Program-made: the position numbers and the translations under genes
Notes under the pieces: generated by a model
Told to the model about the DNA's origin: nothing
Seen by the model: only the letters and a program-made list of their open reading frames with translations
Database searches by the model: none
In this document: piece after piece, positions 31,230 to 37,483 of the stretch
How positions within the stretch are numbered: position 1 is the first letter of the stretch
How the letters are laid out: each line of letters begins with the position of its first letter
Virus record (IMG/VR): IMGVR_UViG_3300047564_000767
Location: 1-46,278 of that record
Source of the DNA: a virus
Direction: 5' to 3' (one strand)
DNA length: 46,278 nt

Positions 31230-31330
31230 AGCGGTGCATCCTCGTGGTTGTTGGGGTTGAATGGTGGACGTTTCCGTCCTGTGTCGAGTGGGTTAGGCCA
31301 TGCCGGAAACGGCCATGTTTGTGAAGCCAT
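31226..31330 (-). CDS. Small Pro-rich peptide, tentative
   Basis: A 34-aa protein (MASQTWPFPAWPNPLDTGRK, then a Pro/Asn-rich end). ATGA coupling to the coiled-coil gene and AAAGG upstream support it. It overlaps the end of the conserved 99-aa gene in another frame. WPFP-containing peptides occur in other phages, but I cannot assign a family. Confidence 0.48.
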   Translation of the reverse strand: MASQTWPFPAWPNPLDTGRKRPPFNPNNHEDAPL

Positions 31331-31592
31331 ACTCATACCTTTCATAAGATCTGATTTTGCTGTCACGATTGCTACGCTTCTCAACAAACTTGACACGGGT
31401 GTCTCGTTCGTTCAGTGCCATGCACAGGGTGGTCAGGTCACAGTCTTCTTCCAAGTAGGCATAGTCGCCACGTTGGTAGCTGTAGCGGCTGATCTTGTCG
31501 GCAATGCCGAGGTTGACTAGCACCTCTCGCTTGACCTTGCCCCAGCCATGACCGGGGTCGCTGTACATTGTGATGGTGAATGTCTTGCTCAT
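31293..31592 (-). CDS. Conserved phage protein (SDPGHGW), unknown function
   Basis: A 99-aa protein. It has ITMYSDPGHGWGKVKREVLV, GIADKISRYSYQRGDYAYLE and EDCDL, a widespread conserved phage hypothetical pattern. No function known. ATGA overlap with the gene upstream. Confidence 0.78.
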   Translation of the reverse strand: MSKTFTITMYSDPGHGWGKVKREVLVNLGIADKISRYSYQRGDYAYLEEDCDLTTLCMALNERDTRVKFVEKRSNRDSKIRSYERYEYGFTNMAVSGMA

Positions 31593-31774
31593 GCTTCTTC
31601 CCTTGCAAATGTTTGATCAACGCTGTATGTCTCCCACTCATCAGAGGGAATCCATTCATACTGCATACGGTCTTGTTCGTCCCAAGCCAGTGCCTCGGCT
31701 TCGTCTTTACTGTTGGCATCAACAGTGATGGTGACAAAGCTAGACCGTACAATTGTTACAGTGTATGTTTTCAT
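31589..31774 (-). CDS. Small acidic protein, unknown
   Basis: A 61-aa protein starting MKTYTVTIVRSS. Strands are followed by a helix (SKDEAEALAWDEQDRM). The ATG is 2 nt after the upstream TGA; the 64-aa extension would overlap that gene. No family recognised. Confidence 0.68.
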   Translation of the reverse strand: MKTYTVTIVRSSFVTITVDANSKDEAEALAWDEQDRMQYEWIPSDEWETYSVDQTFAREEA

Positions 31775-31776
31775 AG

Positions 31777-32157
31777 TCACCACCAGCTATCGTAGTACAC
31801 AGCGTTACCATCAGCCAGTGCCTGTCTTGCTTTAGCAATGAAGGTTGTGACGCTTTCGAGGTCTTCGGGGTAGATGGTTTGCTCACCGAAGAAGAAGCCA
31901 GCAACGGGTTGCAACGTGCTTGCTTCACGCTCAAGCCTGTCTAGGTCTTCGTTGGTTAGTCGCACTGTGGTGCAATTGAAGCTTGCTTTGGAGCCGCCTT
32001 TGGTGCGATAGAGCCGCTCCATCCACCCGTGAAGGGCATTGAATTTGCGCCAGTAGAATAGCTCTGTTGTTTTCCTGTCAGCATCAGGTGTGTAGTCTGT
32101 GCTGGTGTCACCTGCCCATTCAGCAGGGACAGCGAATGCGTACATGTCTAAGCCCAT
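31777..32157 (-). CDS. Conserved phage protein (MGLDMYA), unknown function
   Basis: A 126-aa protein starting MGLDMYAFAV. It has FYWRKFNALHGWMERLY, FNCTTVRLTNEDLDRLE and AGFFFGEQTIY, a pattern common in tailed phages with no known function. The start has CTCAAAGGAAACAAA upstream. A promoter with an inverted repeat lies at 32195-32232. Confidence 0.8.
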   Translation of the reverse strand: MGLDMYAFAVPAEWAGDTSTDYTPDADRKTTELFYWRKFNALHGWMERLYRTKGGSKASFNCTTVRLTNEDLDRLEREASTLQPVAGFFFGEQTIYPEDLESVTTFIAKARQALADGNAVYYDSWW

Positions 32158-32194
32158 TTTGTTTCCTTTGAGAATAAGATGCAACAGCGCATCC

Positions 32195-32232
32195 GTGATG
32201 GCCCTCATAAGACCATCACAGGGTGCTGTCAA
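32195..32232 (-). promoter_or_regulatory. Promoter with overlapping inverted-repeat operator
   Basis: Minus-strand -35 TTGACA (32227-32232, overlapping the stop codon of the upstream gene), 17-nt spacer, -10 TATGAG (32204-32209). The inverted repeat GTGATGG (32195-32201) / CCATCAC (32213-32219) straddles the -10. This layout suits repressor control of the MGLDMYA gene and those downstream. Confidence 0.6.
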
Positions 32233-32513
32233 TTGGCTTTGATGTAAGCCAACACCTGTGCCATGCCATCGGCAGACACAACCCATTCAGCCACTCCACC
32301 GTCAAGACACAGCCCATTGGGGTAGGTGTCGCTGATCAGCGTTGACAGATAGTAGCGTGACACAAACTGTCCACGCCCCATCCAACTGTCATGCAAGTAG
32401 CGCTTGTCATAAAACTCGACAAGCTTTGAACCGTTATTGACTAAGCAGTCATTAAGACCATAGGTGTCGCCTGTGTTGACGATGCGGACGTTGAAGTTTT
32501 CAACTGTTAACAT
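32229..32513 (-). CDS. Hypothetical protein
   Basis: A 94-aa protein (VENFNVRIVNTGDTYGLNDC, then LVEFYDKRYLHDSWMGRGQF). RBS AAAGGAACC. Phages often carry similar proteins with RFVSRYY-like segments, but no function is known. Confidence 0.75.
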   Translation of the reverse strand: MLTVENFNVRIVNTGDTYGLNDCLVNNGSKLVEFYDKRYLHDSWMGRGQFVSRYYLSTLISDTYPNGLCLDGGVAEWVVSADGMAQVLAYIKAN

Positions 32514-32524
32514 TTTGGTTCCTT

Positions 32525-32731
32525 TCAGGAAGATGACACAGAATAGATGTCGGCATGCTCGACAATGACGGTGTCTCTAACTGCACCGTACACCACCAGA
32601 GGCAGGTCTAGTTTGATGTGATGTGACACACCACCACCGTATTTAACACGGGACAATGTGACGATGCCCTGCACAGGGAAGTCACCGAGATAACGTGCTG
32701 ACACTTTGAGGTTTTCGAGATTCCACTGCAT
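32525..32731 (-). CDS. Small conserved phage protein, unknown
   Basis: A 68-aa protein. VSARYLGDFPVQGIVTLSRV, then KYGGGVSHHIKLDLPLVVYG, is a beta-rich pattern recurrent in phage early regions. RBS AAAGGAAAC. No function known. Confidence 0.75.
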   Translation of the reverse strand: MQWNLENLKVSARYLGDFPVQGIVTLSRVKYGGGVSHHIKLDLPLVVYGAVRDTVIVEHADIYSVSSS

Positions 32732-32755
32732 GGTTTTGTTTCCTTTCAGGAATGG

Positions 32756-33112
32756 TTATAAAACTTTGCGAGATACGATACCGAAACCAACAGGCTTTGG
32801 TGTTTCATACCTTACTGCATCGGTCAGATGATACATGTATTTTGCATCTTTGATGTAGAAGGCACTGCCCTTTGCAACAAGATGTTGTTTGTATGCAACA
32901 TCAAATTCTGATGGGCTTTCCACCAATGACACTGCCACAATAGTAACTTGACCAATGGCACAGGCTTTGCCCTGCCCTGTACGCACAATCGCCACTGTCT
33001 TGCCAATGTAGGGATGTAAGCTTTTGCTGTCCCTTGTTTCGATGGTTTTAACACCGTCAACAATGAGATCAGCAAAGGCAACATCAGCGTTTCTTACGTT
33101 GATGCCGATCAT
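32756..33112 (-). CDS. ASCH/PUA-like domain protein
   Basis: A 118-aa protein. IGINVRNADVAFADLIVDGV followed by KTIETRDS, then KTVAIVRTG and ACAIGQVTI, follow the layout of ASCH domains (a PUA-like fold that can bind RNA or modified nucleotides). The ligand is unknown. RBS GAGGAAATAAAAC. Confidence 0.65.
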   Translation of the reverse strand: MIGINVRNADVAFADLIVDGVKTIETRDSKSLHPYIGKTVAIVRTGQGKACAIGQVTIVAVSLVESPSEFDVAYKQHLVAKGSAFYIKDAKYMYHLTDAVRYETPKPVGFGIVSRKVL

Positions 33113-33123
33113 GTTTTATTTCC

Positions 33124-33396
33124 TCAGAATACCTTGTGCCACACATCGCATTTTGTATTGCCTAAACCATTAGGCAGTTGCTCGATCTCATAAGCAACAC
33201 AGCGGATGATTACATCACCTTCAATGTTTTCTTCATCGTAGATGTTGATGTCAATCTTTCCTGCCAACTCAGGAATGGATTCATCAACAGTGAACCAATC
33301 GTCACCGTCATAATGTGCGCCATCAAGAATATCCAATAGTTTTTCGTTGGCCCAAATCAACAAGGCTTTTTCTTGAGCAGGTGTGAAGTCAATCAT
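33124..33396 (-). CDS. Hypothetical acidic protein
   Basis: A 90-aa protein (FTPAQEKALLIWANEKLLDI, DWFTVDESIPELAGK). Acidic; no family recognised. Its leader CTCAAAGGAAACAAA is identical to that of the 31777-32157 gene. It is the first gene after a 464-nt control region. Confidence 0.7.
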   Translation of the reverse strand: MIDFTPAQEKALLIWANEKLLDILDGAHYDGDDWFTVDESIPELAGKIDINIYDEENIEGDVIIRCVAYEIEQLPNGLGNTKCDVWHKVF

Positions 33397-33657
33397 TTTG
33401 TTTCCTTTGAGGAGAGGTTTAAAACAATGCTGTCACGATAACAACATTGTCCGAAACCCACTGTATAGCACCGACCCCGATGCCACAGTGAGAACGTCTG
33501 CATATTTTCAGTGCCATATGCTAGAGCACCCGCACAATTGACGCTTGCACGATAACGTCAGCCAATAGACGCATTCACACTGCGCCCGACACTGAAAAAC
33601 AATTGTTAAAGAACCTAAGTCTTGCGACCCTGCCCCTGCGATGAAGGGCTTTTGTTT

Positions 33658-33703
33658 GTTGTTGACGCTATTATTTGATCAATGAACAAATAAAGTCAAC
33701 AAC
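33658..33703 (-). promoter_or_regulatory. Promoter embedded in a two-tier inverted repeat
   Basis: GTTGTTGAC (33658-33666) pairs with GTCAACAAC (33695-33703), and TTATTTG (33671-33677) pairs with CAAATAA (33687-33693). The minus strand contains TTGACT (33694-33699), an 18-nt spacer and AATAAT (33670-33675), a good sigma70 promoter. The overlap suggests an operator controlling leftward transcription of 33396 and beyond. Confidence 0.6.
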
Positions 33704-33820
33704 TATTTTGTCGGTGTGGTAGATTTGCAACATGCAAGCGCCCCCGCCCCTAAACTGTCCCTCTGAAAGTCAACCCAACCCAATGGCTATTCTAATACTT
33801 TCGTTTGCGACTGCTCTGCA

Positions 33821-33850
33821 AAGGGTTGTTGCGTAAAAACAACAACCCTT
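33821..33850 (-). terminator. Strong hairpin after the 33861-34094 gene
   Basis: AAGGGTTGTTG (33821-33831) and CAACAACCCTT (33840-33850) form a perfect 11-bp stem with an 8-nt loop, 11 nt after the stop at 33861. There is no long U-run (TTTGC follows), so it may be a weak terminator or an mRNA-stabilising end. Confidence 0.5.
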
Positions 33851-33860
33851 CACGGAACAT

Positions 33861-34094
33861 TCAAGCCTTCAACGTGCGCCTTTCACTGTAAAGCTTTCGC
33901 CCTTTGTACATCAGCGCATGATCATAGCAAGCCAGCCATTCCAGCGCATCCGCACGTGTAAGACTATAGTGTTTCTTTTTAAAGCCTACGCCTATGACGG
34001 TGTAACCGAATAGTTTACAAAAGCTTTGCAAGATTTCCTTTTGCATCATGTAAAGGGCCAATGCAAAGCTAACAAATGAGACAATTAGTAGCAT
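33861..34094 (-). CDS. Small membrane protein with basic cytoplasmic tail
   Basis: A 77-aa protein. The N-terminal signal-anchor helix is LLIVSFVSFALALYMM. A Lys-rich tail follows with YSLTRADALEWLACYDHALM. RBS GGAGAAAAAAC. Function unknown. Confidence 0.7.
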   Translation of the reverse strand: MLLIVSFVSFALALYMMQKEILQSFCKLFGYTVIGVGFKKKHYSLTRADALEWLACYDHALMYKGRKLYSERRTLKA

Positions 34095-34107
34095 GTTTTT
34101 TCTCCAA

Positions 34108-34278
34108 TTAAAAAGGTTTATATTGTTGACGATTTCGCCCTTGATATTCGGGGATATACACTGCAGGCTTGATCAGTAAAGCCTTGATTGTGTCAACGGG
34201 TAAGCCCGTTTTCTCTGCTATTTGTTCAACTGATAGCATGCATTCATAAAAATAGTATTCGATGTTCTTTTGTGTCAT
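34108..34278 (-). CDS. Small helix-turn-helix protein
   Basis: A 56-aa protein. LSVEQIAEKTGLPVDTIKAL fits a sigma-region-4/MarR-like HTH (S-x-x-x-I-A-x-x-x-G-L-x-x-x-T-I). RBS AAAGGGTCAACA. Located in the first transcribed part of the leftward region, it is a candidate early transcription regulator. Inferred from the motif only. Confidence 0.65.
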   Translation of the reverse strand: MTQKNIEYYFYECMLSVEQIAEKTGLPVDTIKALLIKPAVYIPEYQGRNRQQYKPF

Positions 34279-34314
34279 TGTTGACCCTTTGAAACCCTAG
34301 GAAAGTCTAGGCCA

Positions 34315-34336
34315 TAGAGGGTTTTGCAACCCTCTA
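34315..34336 (-). terminator. Hairpin after the GP88 gene
   Basis: TAGAGGGTT / AACCCTCTA is a perfect 9-bp stem with a 4-nt loop, 16 nt after the stop at 34352. No U-run, so termination strength is uncertain. Confidence 0.45.
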
Positions 34337-34351
34337 CAGTCTATGCTTTGC

Positions 34352-35224
34352 TTAGTGCATTGCGATAATGATGGGGACACCTTTTAAGGCTTGCATGCCG
34401 CATGCATGCCCTTTTCCGGTGCAAGTGCCGCAAGTACCGGGGCAAGGAAAAGCCTTAATTTTGAATGCTTCACGTAAAGCCTTATTTGTCTCTGCAGTGC
34501 CGTGATCATTGCTTTTGACCTTTTTACCAATGGATACGGCTATAAATTCACCACGGGTTATCGGCAAAGCTTTGACCTTTTCGATGGTTTCAAAGCTTGC
34601 ATTGTGTCCACCTGAGATGTTCAAAATGTAATTGCTTGGATAGCTTGCACGATATGCAAGGATAGCGTCAAAGCTTTTGGAATATCCGTACACGTTAGCA
34701 AGTGGAAAAGCTTTGATTGTGTCAAACCAAAAGGACACATCCTCAGCGCTTGAAAAGTCCCCGTCAACATAAAGCCTTACATCATAGGATGCGCCCTTGA
34801 ATGTGTCATTGGCCGCTTGCAAAGCTTGCACAATGGCGGGTTGATTATGGCGAAGCAAGAATGCATTCTGGCACTGCCGCATAAATGCCGCCGGATAGCG
34901 CCATGCACGAAACGAATAACAAAAATCAAGGCAAGCGCCTGCACCGGGGCAAGTGACACCGGGCAAGCTTGAAAAGGACACAAAAGGCAATTTGCTATTG
35001 CCGTTCAAGGCAAAGACACTATAGGCGGGTTGCATCGATGTAATGACTTGCTCAAGCTTTGCAAAATTAGCTTGCCATCCTTTTTTGCCCTTAAACAATG
35101 GCAAAGCTTTGAGGGCGTGCAAAGCTTTGAGGGTTTCGAAACGTGTGCCGGTTTGCACAATGACGGCAAAGTCTTGCAAGGCTTTGAAAGTGTATGCGGT
35201 ATTGGAAAAGGTCTTAATTTTCAT
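34352..35224 (-). CDS. GP88-family phage protein
   Basis: A 290-aa protein starting MKIKTFSNTAYTF (RBS AAGGTAAACATC). The core LPGVTCPGAGACLDFCYSFR, then AFMRQCQNAFLLR, and the C-terminal CPGTCGTCTGKGHACGMQA match the GP88 family of phage proteins, function unknown. The clustered Cys suggest metal or iron-sulfur binding; spacing (CX5CX3C) is not the classical radical-SAM CX3CX2C. LKAL/KAF repeats in the protein produce many AAAGCTTT sequences in the DNA. Confidence 0.8.
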   Translation of the reverse strand: MKIKTFSNTAYTFKALQDFAVIVQTGTRFETLKALHALKALPLFKGKKGWQANFAKLEQVITSMQPAYSVFALNGNSKLPFVSFSSLPGVTCPGAGACLDFCYSFRAWRYPAAFMRQCQNAFLLRHNQPAIVQALQAANDTFKGASYDVRLYVDGDFSSAEDVSFWFDTIKAFPLANVYGYSKSFDAILAYRASYPSNYILNISGGHNASFETIEKVKALPITRGEFIAVSIGKKVKSNDHGTAETNKALREAFKIKAFPCPGTCGTCTGKGHACGMQALKGVPIIIAMH

Positions 35225-35258
35225 GATGTTTACCTTTGGTACGAGTTGAAGGGGTTGA

Positions 35259-35621
35259 TTAGTAAGCGGCATATCCTAATTCATTGTTTAAGTCTCTACC
35301 AGCACTTTCCCAATGAACGGCGGCGGCATTTGCTAAATGGTTATAAAAATGATCCCAATAACCTAGCAAGTCATTGTCGTTTAATTCAGGGCGCATATTT
35401 TCGCATGCATCTGATTCAGCATTTGCACAAAGAATGGGGTCTAAACGCTCCAAGTCGTTATAAAGCTTTACGGCGGCTTTGCGGCTTGCGTTTCTTTTTT
35501 CGTCAATAGCCTTTGCTTGCTGAAATGTAGTATCAGCGGCGCACATGGTAGCCCAAACGGGTGTTGTTTCTGGCAATGAACGAATCCATTTGTCTAGCTG
35601 TTTTGTTGTGAGCTTTTTCAT
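35259..35621 (-). CDS. First gene of the leftward region, hypothetical
   Basis: A 120-aa helical protein (MKKLTTKQLDKWIRSLPETT, then a Lys/Asn-rich middle and LLGYWDHFYNHLANAAAVHW). RBS AAGGATACAAAC. Being the first gene after the divergent control region, it is a likely immediate-early protein. No family recognised. Confidence 0.72.
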   Translation of the reverse strand: MKKLTTKQLDKWIRSLPETTPVWATMCAADTTFQQAKAIDEKRNASRKAAVKLYNDLERLDPILCANAESDACENMRPELNDNDLLGYWDHFYNHLANAAAVHWESAGRDLNNELGYAAY

Positions 35622-35665
35622 GTTTGTATCCTTCAGGATGATTAAGTTGTTGCGGGAGTCGCTAG

Positions 35666-35711
35666 GTTATCACATGAAACCACTGTATGTAAATAGCAAA
35701 ACCACTGTATG
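35666..35711 (-). promoter_or_regulatory. Leftward early promoter with two operator repeats
   Basis: Minus-strand TTTACA (35688-35693), 16-nt spacer, GATAAC (35666-35671). The 13-bp sequence CATACAGTGGTTT occurs at 35677-35689 and 35699-35711, exactly 22 bp apart (two helical turns), one copy inside the spacer/-35 and one upstream. Expected for a cooperatively bound regulator. Confidence 0.6.
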
Positions 35712-35778
35712 CCCGGTAAAGTTTTGTAAAGCAAAGAGGGTGATGTAGTGCTTTTGTTTCTAAGCTTTATCGGGCTTT

Positions 35779-35965
35779 GCAGTATAGGGGTGTTGTCTGT
35801 GCTGTGCTGTATCGGGATGTGTTGCTGTGTTGCTTTGCTGTGCTGTGTCGCTGTGCTGTAGGGGTGTTGCTGTGCTGTGTTGCTTTGCTGTGCTGTATCG
35901 GGCTGTGTTGCTGTATCGGGCTGTGTTGCTTTGCTGTGTTGCTGTATCGGGCTGTGTTGCTGTGT
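35779..35965 (+). repeat. Low-complexity TGCTGTG / GTATCGGGCTGTGTTGCT tract
   Basis: Irregular repetition of TGCTGTG and TTGCTTTGCTGTG, with at least three GTATCGGGCTGTGTTGCT units. The plus strand is almost free of A. The 79-codon frame through it is cysteine/leucine low complexity and is not a gene. Role unknown; strand bias suggests an origin or replication-related element. Confidence 0.75.
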
Positions 35966-36017
35966 TTTCTATATAACCCTTTGTTATATACGCCGATTAT
36001 CTTATGCTCATTCTAGT

Positions 36018-36032
36018 TGAGAATCATTCTCA
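36018..36032. promoter_or_regulatory. Fur-box-like 7-1-7 palindrome
   Basis: TGAGAAT-C-ATTCTCA is a perfect 7-1-7 inverted repeat and differs from the core Fur consensus TGATAATnATTATCA by one base in each half. It lies 17 nt upstream of a leftward -10-like GATAAT (35996-36001). Could be a site for host Fur or a phage regulator with the same geometry. Confidence 0.5.
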
Positions 36033-36099
36033 TTTGGCTACAGTCTAACAATGAATCACCGATATTTGATCAGTTGCAAAGCTTAGCTAAGTGCTTGAT

Positions 36100-36128
36100 T
36101 TTATTCAAGATTTTTATCATTAGGTCAA
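36100..36128 (-). promoter_or_regulatory. Candidate leftward promoter
   Basis: Minus-strand TTGACC (36123-36128), 17-nt spacer, AATAAA (36100-36105). A CTTGA/TCAAG inverted repeat overlaps the -10. It would drive the leftward genes with a 470-nt leader through the TGCTGTG tract. Confidence 0.4.
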
Positions 36129-36444
36129 ACTGTAGCGCTTAGCTTTGCTCACCTATACTGCAACTGTAGGCCTTTTGTTTTCTAGTTGCTAGGCTGGGCA
36201 GGCTAGGGGCAGGCGTGGGCCACCCCCCGGTGGGGCGCTATATGTATACTCTAAAGCCCACAGAAGGGCTATTTTAGCCTGTTAACCACAACACCATCTA
36301 CACCACCTCCCTAGCTCCATTGCCCCCACACAAGCCCTACACAGCCCCTACAGGACGTTAACGCCATCAACCAAGGGCTAGGTAGCCACCACCCCCTACA
36401 GGACCACCAAAGCCTTTCTAGCAATACAGCCTCTACCGCTGCAG

Positions 36445-36462
36445 AAAATCGACTGTGAAGAC
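36445..36462 (+). repeat. 18-bp direct repeat, copy 1
   Basis: AAAATCGACTGTGAAGAC, repeated exactly at 36711-36728, 266 bp away. The two copies bracket the rightward promoter. Confidence 0.85.
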
Positions 36463-36566
36463 CCTGCTTCTGTGCAATGAAGCAACACAGCCTTCTCTGC
36501 TTCCTTGTAATGAAGTCTTTATATCTACACAATGTTGTTGTTTTACAACACATGCAAATATATCGC

Positions 36567-36594
36567 TTGACAAGATTTTTAGCATTGGTATAAC
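36567..36594 (+). promoter_or_regulatory. Rightward sigma70-type promoter
   Basis: TTGACA (36567-36572), 16-nt spacer, TATAAC (36589-36594). Near-consensus, in an AT-rich gap, oriented toward the packaging genes that start at 36856. The 255-nt leader carries the CTAYRTAG array. Confidence 0.75.
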
Positions 36595-36620
36595 ATTGGG
36601 GTGCAGGGGTGCTGATGCTT

Positions 36621-36741
36621 CTATATAGTCTATGTAGAAATCTGTTTTATCCACATAGATAGATACCTACATACCCTATATAGTTACATAGCTCTATAGA
36701 GCTACATAGCAAAATCGACTGTGAAGACATCAGCTACATAG
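36621..36741. repeat. Iteron-like array of CTAYRTAG and a 16-bp palindrome
   Basis: CTATATAG (36621, 36676), CTATGTAG (36630) and CTACATAG (36702, 36734), with variants at 36651, 36667 and 36684. A further exact CTATATAG lies at 36839, just before the first gene. TAGCTCTATAGAGCTA (36689-36704) is a perfect 16-bp palindrome. Suits a multi-site DNA-binding protein or an origin. Confidence 0.65.
36711..36728 (+). repeat. 18-bp direct repeat, copy 2
   Basis: Second exact copy of AAAATCGACTGTGAAGAC, immediately after a GCTACATAGC element and before another copy of it. Confidence 0.85.
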
Positions 36742-36855
36742 CCAAACAATTTGTTTCTTATGTTTGTTTTGTTAGCGCTTTAGCGATATACTACAGTTCA
36801 GCTAGTCAATGTCGCTACAGTAGACAGCTTGAACTAGCCTATATAGTGCATAGCA

Positions 36856-37155
36856 ATGAAACAACACAAACCATCAGTGATAGACTTTTTGTTAGATCAA
36901 AAACATCTGTTGCTCACTAGAGATCAAGTAGAAGCTAAAGGGCTACTAAATAGTCCTCCATACTCTTATGCTGCAAAGATCTATATAGCCCTACACAGAG
37001 GCAGCTTAGACAACGTCTATGTTCCCCATTCAGATGTGTTTTATGTTAGAGCCTCTGTTGAGAAGCAAACAGGCTTTTATTTCCCGTTAGACAATGTAGA
37101 AGAAGCGATGAGGGCTAACGGGTGGCGCGATAGGCGCAATAGCTGGAGATATTGA
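36856..37155 (+). CDS. First rightward gene, hypothetical
   Basis: A 99-aa protein (MKQHKPSVIDFLLDQKHLLL, then LHRGSLDNVYVPHSDVFYVR and ANGWRDRRNSWRY). Basic C-terminus. The phrase VPHSDVFYV plus a preceding helical pair could be a small DNA-binding fold, but I do not recognise a family. No clear RBS; a CTATATAG element lies 9 nt before the ATG. Confidence 0.7.
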   Translation: MKQHKPSVIDFLLDQKHLLLTRDQVEAKGLLNSPPYSYAAKIYIALHRGSLDNVYVPHSDVFYVRASVEKQTGFYFPLDNVEEAMRANGWRDRRNSWRY

Positions 37156-37156
37156 T

Positions 37157-37411
37157 ATGGCTATCAAAAGAGGCAGTGAAGAGTTCAGTGGCTACAACAA
37201 GCCTAAAGCAACGCCAGATCATCCGACAAAGAGTCATGCTGTGTTGGCTAAGGACGGTGATGCGGTGAAGCTCATCAGGTTTGGACAGAAGGGTGTTCAA
37301 GGCTCTCCAGACGGTAGTGCTCGTAACGAAGCCTTCAAAGCCCGTCATGCCAAGAACATTGCAAAGGGTAAGATGTCAGCTGCTTATTGGGCTGATAAAG
37401 TAAAGTGGTGA
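37157..37411 (+). CDS. Conserved small phage protein (FSGYNKPK...KGKMSAAYWADKVKW)
   Basis: An 84-aa basic protein starting 1 nt after the previous stop. FSGYNKPKATPDHPTKSHAV, IRFGQKGVQGSPDG and FKARHAKNIAKGKMSAAYWA match a protein recurrent in marine and freshwater phages and usually found near packaging genes. Function unknown. An intrinsic terminator follows. Confidence 0.8.
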   Translation: MAIKRGSEEFSGYNKPKATPDHPTKSHAVLAKDGDAVKLIRFGQKGVQGSPDGSARNEAFKARHAKNIAKGKMSAAYWADKVKW

Positions 37412-37448
37412 ACAAGTAGCAAAGCTGCTATAACTACCACGTACATTG

Positions 37449-37469
37449 TTGAGGCACAGCCTCGTTTTT
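37449..37469 (+). terminator. Intrinsic terminator
   Basis: GAGGC-ACA-GCCTC followed by GTTTTT (37465-37469 T-run). The 5-bp stem is short but the T-run is clear. It separates the first two rightward genes from the morphogenesis run. Confidence 0.65.
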
Positions 37470-37483
37470 AAAGAAAGACTATC

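Larger units (their letters stand above)
33397..33860 (-). promoter_or_regulatory. 464-nt gene-free regulatory region
   Basis: No ORF with coding character. It holds a promoter inside a long inverted repeat (33658-33703), a CCACTGTAT element at 33459-33467 related to the operators at 35.7 kb, and a perfect 11-bp hairpin at 33821-33850. Confidence 0.6.
35622..36855. promoter_or_regulatory. 1.2-kb divergent control region
   Basis: No convincing gene on either strand. In order it contains a leftward promoter with paired operators (35666-35711), a TGCTGTG low-complexity tract (35779-35965), a Fur-box-like palindrome (36018-36032), a second leftward promoter candidate (36100-36128), an 18-bp direct repeat (36445 and 36711), a rightward promoter (36567-36594) and a CTAYRTAG array (36621-36741). 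It separates the leftward early genes from the rightward packaging genes and could also hold the replication origin. Confidence 0.8.

Noticed and set aside
35777-36016. 79-codon open frame through the TGCTGTG tract
   Set aside because: The product is a Cys/Leu/Val low-complexity repeat created by the DNA repeat; no RBS or domain.
36218-36237. GC-rich hairpin CCACC-CCCC-GGTGG as a terminator
   Set aside because: No U-run on either strand and no gene ends nearby; may be only a local palindrome.
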